Shown: positions 60,090 through 64,000 of the stretch, in pieces
Layout of the letters: each line of letters begins with the position of its first letter
Position numbering within the stretch: the first letter of the stretch is position 1
Source of the DNA: Gammaproteobacteria bacterium
GTDB lineage: Bacteria > Pseudomonadota > Gammaproteobacteria > Porifericomitales > Porifericomitaceae
Length of the DNA: 64,000 bases
Reading direction: 5' to 3'
Assembly (NCBI GenBank): GCA_014238615.1
Contig: JABAAT010000065.1
Location: 1 to 64,000, forward strand
Translations under genes and position numbers: made by a program
The notes under the pieces: generated by a model
What the model was told of the DNA's origin: nothing
The model's database searches: none
The model's input: only the letters and a program-made list of their open reading frames with translations

Positions 60090-60971
60090 CTACTCCTGCA
60101 AACCCAGTTCCTGGGAAAAGCTGAATTCCTTGTTCTTGGTGTCGGTGGCCTTCACCTTCAGAAGACCCCCGGAACGTTGCGGAACCATGAAGAAGCGAAA
60201 GCTTGGATCTTCGCTAATGGAAAAAGTCAGGGTGCCGCTCAACACCGGTGCGTCATCATAGGAAACTTCAACGCGGTTAAGAAAATAAGGGATAGGCTTC
60301 CGGTTGGTGCGGGGATCAATGGACATGCCGGTGACATTCGGATGGCTGATCTGCAGCTGCACCAGTCCGGGTTCTTCCAGCTGCCATACGCCACGCTGCT
60401 TGACGCGCGTGTTGCCTAACAGCGCCAGGGCTTCCGTCAGGCTTTTGCCGGGCGGCGCGGAACACCCCCCGGCAGAGCGTATATAAGACTTGTCCATGTG
60501 CAGCGTCCCATCGTTTAATTCGGCGATGACACGTATGTAGGTGAAGAAATCAATGCGCACGCGCATCGCCAGGTCAGCCCGACCGTTCATCGGGGACAGT
60601 TCAAACTGTCCTACCAGGGGCACCGGGTTGCGGTCCGCGAAAACATACATGCTCTTGATATACCTTTCCTCGGCCTGCGGGATTTTGCTATGGATGGAGA
60701 TCGGTACGATGGCAGCGTCCTCAGCCCGGAAAGGCACCTTGATTTCAACGATGTCCTGGCCCGCTCCTTCAAGGATCGTGCGCTCGGCAAACACCTGCGG
60801 GCGGATCTCTTCCATCCAAACCCGCTCGGACTCCCGTTCGCGCGCTTCGGGTTCCGCCTGGGCGCTACGGGCACTCCCCAAGGTGAGCAGGACCAGAAGA
60901 GCCGAAACAGGAAAACCGAGGGCAACGCCGCCCAGGAACGGAACCCCCCGGGGAAAAATCTTGCTGCACAT
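60090..60971 (-). CDS. quinoprotein dehydrogenase-associated SoxYZ-like carrier
   Basis: A 293-residue periplasmic protein: signal peptide to about residue 39, a SoxY-like domain (about 45-175) ending in the carrier motif GGC (Cys170 in SAGGCSAPPG), and a SoxZ-like immunoglobulin-fold domain (about 190-293). Fused SoxYZ proteins of this type accompany PQQ alcohol dehydrogenases in methylotrophs and others; the cargo on the Cys is unknown. It is divergent from xoxF, about 700 bp away. Confidence 0.88.
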   Translation of the reverse strand: MCSKIFPRGVPFLGGVALGFPVSALLVLLTLGSARSAQAEPEARERESERVWMEEIRPQVFAERTILEGAGQDIVEIKVPFRAEDAAIVPISIHSKIPQAEERYIKSMYVFADRNPVPLVGQFELSPMNGRADLAMRVRIDFFTYIRVIAELNDGTLHMDKSYIRSAGGCSAPPGKSLTEALALLGNTRVKQRGVWQLEEPGLVQLQISHPNVTGMSIDPRTNRKPIPYFLNRVEVSYDDAPVLSGTLTFSISEDPSFRFFMVPQRSGGLLKVKATDTKNKEFSFSQELGLQE

Positions 60972-61150
60972 GATTGTGAATCTCCGCTTTTGACACTTGG
61001 CCCGCGCCGGAAGATAAGGAAGCCTACCAGTATAATGCTACCAGAAAATCCACCCCCTTAGCTGGAAAAAACGCGTTTCCCCAGACCGTCCAACGCCCCG
61101 TGATCGCTTTCCTGGAATGCGAGGAATGTCAAGATTCCAAGGAGATAGAT

Positions 61151-61190
61151 GATTTTAAGCGATTTTATCTGAATTTAACAGATTTTATCC
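61151..61190. repeat. four 10-bp-phased T-tracts (probable bent DNA)
   Basis: Four consecutive 10-bp units each begin GATTTTA or GAATTTA: GATTTTAAGC, GATTTTATCT, GAATTTAACA, GATTTTATCC. Tracts of A/T repeated once per helical turn bend DNA. This block stands out in a GC-rich genome. Confidence 0.75.
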
Positions 61191-61341
61191 GTTTAGCGGG
61201 CTGAATGCGTGTCATCTTATGAGGAACCATGGGACGGGGGACGAGTGCATTGCGACCGGATTGACGGTACACTTGGCGAGTTTTGGAGGTGCCTGCCCGC
61301 CTCGGGTTCAGGGGCTTAGGAATCGAGAGGTGGGCGGTGGT

Positions 61342-61370
61342 TTGACAATCTCTGCTAGGATAAGTAAACT
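61342..61370 (+). promoter_or_regulatory. candidate xoxF promoter
   Basis: A perfect TTGACA (61342-61347), 17-bp spacer and TAAACT (61365-61370, four of six). It is the best sigma-70 match in the interval and points at xoxF. Confidence 0.5.
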
Positions 61371-61525
61371 TTTCAGGAAGTGTGGCTGTGGGAGGTCGGG
61401 GCCGGATTTTTCAGCTGAACCGTCCGGTGAGTCCACTCAGCCCGCTGCAATCTGGGCGATCGTTTGATAAATCACGTGTCTTTTTCCACAGTTGAAATTA
61501 AACCGCCTCTACTCCAAAATGCATA

Positions 61526-61619
61526 CATCTAAGATGGGGCCAGTGTTTCCCGGGCCCACGCACCTTTTCGAACCGCTGTTCTGGAGCCAGGCAACGGTGC
61601 GATAGTATCTAAGAGATAC
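61526..61619 (+). promoter_or_regulatory. paired ATCTAAGA palindromes, 80 bp apart
   Basis: CATCT-A-AGATG at 61526-61536 and GTATCT-AAG-AGATAC at 61605-61619 share the core ATCTAAGA, spaced exactly 80 bp. Both lie between the candidate promoter and the xoxF start. They resemble a pair of operator half-sites or leader hairpins. Confidence 0.5.
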
Positions 61620-61669
61620 AAGCGGCTCCACAATGTACATATGACTCTTTTTTAAGGAGGATACTAAGC

Positions 61670-63508
61670 ATGAAACATTTCGTACGAGTTATGTTGCTCG
61701 TCGGGGCTGTTTTTCTTGCTCCGCATTCGGCGTTTGCAAACGCTGAGGTCGCGAAGCTGAATGACAACCCGAGCTACTGGGCTTTCCCCGGCGGCAACTA
61801 CTGGAACTGGCGCTACACGGAGTTGGATCAGATCAACTCTCGGAACGCGAGCAAACTGCAGGCCGCATGGACCTTCTCTACCGGCGTACTGCGTGGTCAC
61901 GAGGGTGGCCCCCTGGTACTTCCTGAAAGCGCCACGGGCCTGGGACACGACACCCTGTATATCCACAGCGCGTTCCCCAACAACGTGTTCGCCATCAATC
62001 TTGAGACCCTTGAGATTGTCTGGGAATATTCGCCGCAGCAGGACTGGGACGGCGTTGTTCCGGTGATGTGCTGTGACACCGTTAACCGTGGCCTCGGCTA
62101 CGGGGAAGGCAAGATCTTCTTGCAGCAGGCTGACACCACCCTGGTGGCGCTTGAAGCCGATACCGGCGATAAAGTCTGGTCTATCAAGAACGGCGATCCC
62201 AGCAAAGGCGAGACCAACACCAATGCCCCGCACATCATCAAGGACAAGGTGATTACCGGCATGTCCGGCGCCGAGTTCGGTGTGCGTTGCTGGCTTGCCG
62301 CCTACGATATCGATGACGGCAGCCTGGTCTGGAAAGCTTACAGTATGGGCCCGGACGACGATATGCTGTTTGACTCGAACACCACCTCGCTGGGCCAAAA
62401 GGTCGGAAAAAACTCCAGCCTGAAAACCTGGCAGGGTGATCAGTGGAAGCAGGGCGGTGGTTCAACCTGGGGCTGGTGGCCTTATGACAAGCAAGAGAAT
62501 CTTGTCTATTACGGCTCCGGAAACCCTGGCACCTGGAACCCCGTGGTGCGTCCCGGTGACAACAAGTGGAGCATGACTATCTTCGCCCGTGACGTTGACA
62601 CCGGTGTCGCGCGTTGGGTTTACCAGATGACCCCGCACGATGAGTGGGACTACGACGGCGTCAACGAGATGATCCTGGTGGACATGAAGGTCAAGGGTAA
62701 AAACCGCAAGGCCCTCGTGCATTTCGACCGGAATGGCTTCGCTTACACTATGGACCGTATCAATGGTGAATTGCTGGTCGCCGAAAAGTACGACCCCGCC
62801 GTGAACTGGGCGACCCATGTTGACATGAAGACGGGCCGTCCGCAGGTAGTGGCCAAGTACGCCCCCGGCCACGGTGGTGAGGATGTCAACTCGACGAATA
62901 TCTGCCCCGCCGCGCTCGGTACGAAAGACCAGCAGCCTGCTGCCTATTCTCCGCGTACCGGCCTGTTCTACGTGCCCACTAACCATGTGTGCATGAACTA
63001 CGAGCCTGTCAGCTACGCCGCGGGCGGCAACCAGTACGTCGCCGGGCAGCCCTGGGTGAACGCTATTCTGTCCATGTTCCCCGCTGGAGCCGTGACCAAA
63101 GACGGCACCAACAACCTGGGCAACTTCATCGCCTGGGACGCTGACAAGGGTGAGATCGTGTGGTCTCTTCCCGAGCGTTTCTCGGTTTGGAGCGGTGTCT
63201 TGGCGACGGCCGGCGATGTCGTGTTCTATGGCACCCTGGAAGGCTATCTGAAGGCCGTGGACGCGAAGAGCGGCAAACTGCTTTGGAAGTTTAAGACTCC
63301 TTCCGGCATTATCGGCAACACCAACGCCTGGTCCCACAAGGGCAAGCAGTACGTTGGCGTGTTGTCCGGTCTGGGTGGTTGGGCCGGCATCGGCTTCGCC
63401 GCCGGCCTGGAAAAAGACACTGACGGCCTCGGTGCTGTTGGCGCCTACAGGGGTCTGGGTGACTTCACCCGCCTCGGTGGCGTGTTGAGCGTCTTTAGCC
63501 TGCCCTAA
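61670..63508 (+). CDS. xoxF: lanthanide-dependent methanol dehydrogenase XoxF
   Basis: A 612-residue periplasmic PQQ methanol dehydrogenase. Signal peptide to about residue 23 (SAFA), the family start [20 protein letters not shown], the vicinal disulfide in [12 protein letters not shown], and beta-propeller W-motifs. The active site reads HDEWDYDG: catalytic Asp327 plus Asp329 two residues on, the extra Asp that binds a lanthanide and separates XoxF from calcium MxaF. Codons favour the set of highly expressed genes. No cytochrome (xoxG) or xoxJ gene is adjacent; a terminator and parE follow directly. Confidence 0.96.
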   Translation: MKHFVRVMLLVGAVFLAPHSAFANAEVAKLNDNPSYWAFPGGNYWNWRYTELDQINSRNASKLQAAWTFSTGVLRGHEGGPLVLPESATGLGHDTLYIHSAFPNNVFAINLETLEIVWEYSPQQDWDGVVPVMCCDTVNRGLGYGEGKIFLQQADTTLVALEADTGDKVWSIKNGDPSKGETNTNAPHIIKDKVITGMSGAEFGVRCWLAAYDIDDGSLVWKAYSMGPDDDMLFDSNTTSLGQKVGKNSSLKTWQGDQWKQGGGSTWGWWPYDKQENLVYYGSGNPGTWNPVVRPGDNKWSMTIFARDVDTGVARWVYQMTPHDEWDYDGVNEMILVDMKVKGKNRKALVHFDRNGFAYTMDRINGELLVAEKYDPAVNWATHVDMKTGRPQVVAKYAPGHGGEDVNSTNICPAALGTKDQQPAAYSPRTGLFYVPTNHVCMNYEPVSYAAGGNQYVAGQPWVNAILSMFPAGAVTKDGTNNLGNFIAWDADKGEIVWSLPERFSVWSGVLATAGDVVFYGTLEGYLKAVDAKSGKLLWKFKTPSGIIGNTNAWSHKGKQYVGVLSGLGGWAGIGFAAGLEKDTDGLGAVGAYRGLGDFTRLGGVLSVFSLP

Positions 63509-63573
63509 GCTGACTTCAGAGCTTGTTTTTGACCGCGAGGCCTTGTGCCCTGCCGGTCGATTCTGAAATCTCC

Positions 63574-63607
63574 AGCCCCCGGTGCGCAAGTACCGGGGGC
63601 TTTTTTT
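63574..63607 (+). terminator. intrinsic terminator of xoxF
   Basis: A 10-bp perfect stem AGCCCCCGGT/ACCGGGGGCT with a GCGCAAGT loop, followed directly by a run of T. It lies 66 bp after the xoxF stop and is the clearest terminator in the window. Confidence 0.93.
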
Positions 63608-63628
63608 AGTCGGGAGCAACCTTCACTC

Positions 63629-64000
63629 ATGGCGACCGGGAAGCGTTACCAGGCTTCAGACATCGAAATCCTGAGTGGGTTGGAACCGGTGCGCAAGCGC
63701 CCAGGCATGTTCACCGACACCAGCAATCCAAACCATCTGCTGGCGGAGGTCGTGGATAACAGCGTGGATGAAGTACTGGCCGGCCACGCCAGGCGTATCG
63801 AGGTGGTGCTGCACGAGGACGGCTCCGCGACGGTCACGGACGACGGCCGGGGGATGCCGGTGGATCTGCATCCGGAACACGAGGTGTCCGGTGTCGAATT
63901 GATCTTCAGCCGTCTCCACACCGGGGCTAAGTTCTCCGGCAAAAACTACCGTTTCGCCGGGGGCCTGCATGGGGTAGGGGTAGCAGTGGTCAACGCCCTG
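63629..64000 (+). CDS. parE: DNA topoisomerase IV subunit B (5' part)
   Basis: The ATPase subunit of topoisomerase IV, cut off by the window edge after 124 codons. It shows the GHKL ATP-binding residues EVVDNSVDEVLAG, DDGRGMPVD and the lid sequence FAGGLHGVGVAVVNAL. YQASDIEILSGLEPVRKRPGM marks ParE; the GyrB equivalent differs (no KVLKGL). Confidence 0.92.
   Translation, partial: MATGKRYQASDIEILSGLEPVRKRPGMFTDTSNPNHLLAEVVDNSVDEVLAGHARRIEVVLHEDGSATVTDDGRGMPVDLHPEHEVSGVELIFSRLHTGAKFSGKNYRFAGGLHGVGVAVVNAL

Larger units (their letters stand above)
60972..61669 (+). promoter_or_regulatory. 698-bp regulatory region between the SoxYZ-like gene and xoxF
   Basis: No supported gene. It contains a phased A/T tract block (61151-61190), a candidate sigma-70 promoter (61342-61370), twin palindromes 80 bp apart (61526-61536 and 61605-61619), and a strong ribosome-binding site AAGGAGG just before the xoxF ATG. 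The promoter predicts a leader near 290 nt. Confidence 0.6.

Noticed and set aside
61219-61467. 82-codon open frame upstream of xoxF
   Set aside because: No recognisable domain, a weak ribosome-binding site, and it overlaps the candidate promoter and leader.

Overview
The window is a GC-rich chromosomal segment of a Gram-negative bacterium, most likely a gammaproteobacterium with methylotrophic capacity. Pointers are a lanthanide-type methanol dehydrogenase (XoxF) with a SoxYZ-like carrier beside it, Kdo transferase WaaA, DsbC, LptM, a fused HisIE, type I glutamine synthetase with an adenylylation site, the GlnK-AmtB pair, and the gene orders thrB-DUF2782-polA and rpsP-rimM-trmD-rplS. I cannot name the species.

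Layout. 1-4.2 kb: rplI (minus), then an acetolactate-synthase-like ThDP enzyme and a PQQ-type dehydrogenase whose catalytic Asp is a Gly. 4.2-6.7 kb: an 81-bp-period palindrome array, a Fic protein and a membrane-anchored ankyrin protein. 6.7-11.5 kb: lptM-lysA, glnA, a DUF192 protein and glycerate kinase. 11.6-30.2 kb (minus): rpsL-rpsG-fusA-tuf, then the S10, spc and alpha operons, continuous from rpsL to rplQ with no internal gap above 83 bp; S5 (rpsE) carries an extra domain of 14-residue repeats. 30.2-38.4 kb: a long str-operon leader, a ComEA-like protein, aroE, a cNMP-cNMP-rhodanese fusion, glnK-amtB, ubiK-like, cca and an NDUFA9-like reductase. 38.7-43 kb: a gamma-glutamylcyclotransferase remnant, thrB, a DUF2782 protein and polA, whose proofreading site has lost two catalytic Asp. 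43.2-47.8 kb: hisA-hisF-hisIE-tatA-tatC and a Tat-type lipoprotein amidohydrolase. 47.9-52 kb: rhodanese, gcvH, tpx, mobA-moeA and 5-formyl-THF cyclo-ligase. 52.2-56.8 kb: rpsP-rimM-trmD-rplS, an Ogt-like methyltransferase, xerD and dsbC. 57-64 kb: DUF3108 protein, waaA, a small periplasmic Cys protein, the SoxYZ-like carrier, xoxF with an elaborate upstream region and a strong terminator, and the start of parE.

How it fits together. Most of the window is housekeeping: translation, histidine and lysine synthesis, ammonium assimilation (glnA, glnK-amtB), Moco synthesis, Tat export and LPS. The metabolic signature is periplasmic PQQ-dependent alcohol oxidation.

The unusual features are structural. 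Short tandem duplications (12-81 bp) recur at gene ends, often copying a stop codon or a ribosome-binding region. S5 has grown a repeat tail, PolA appears proofreading-deficient, and two upstream regions (fic, xoxF) carry regularly spaced palindromes that look regulatory. All assignments come from reading the sequence; no database search was run.
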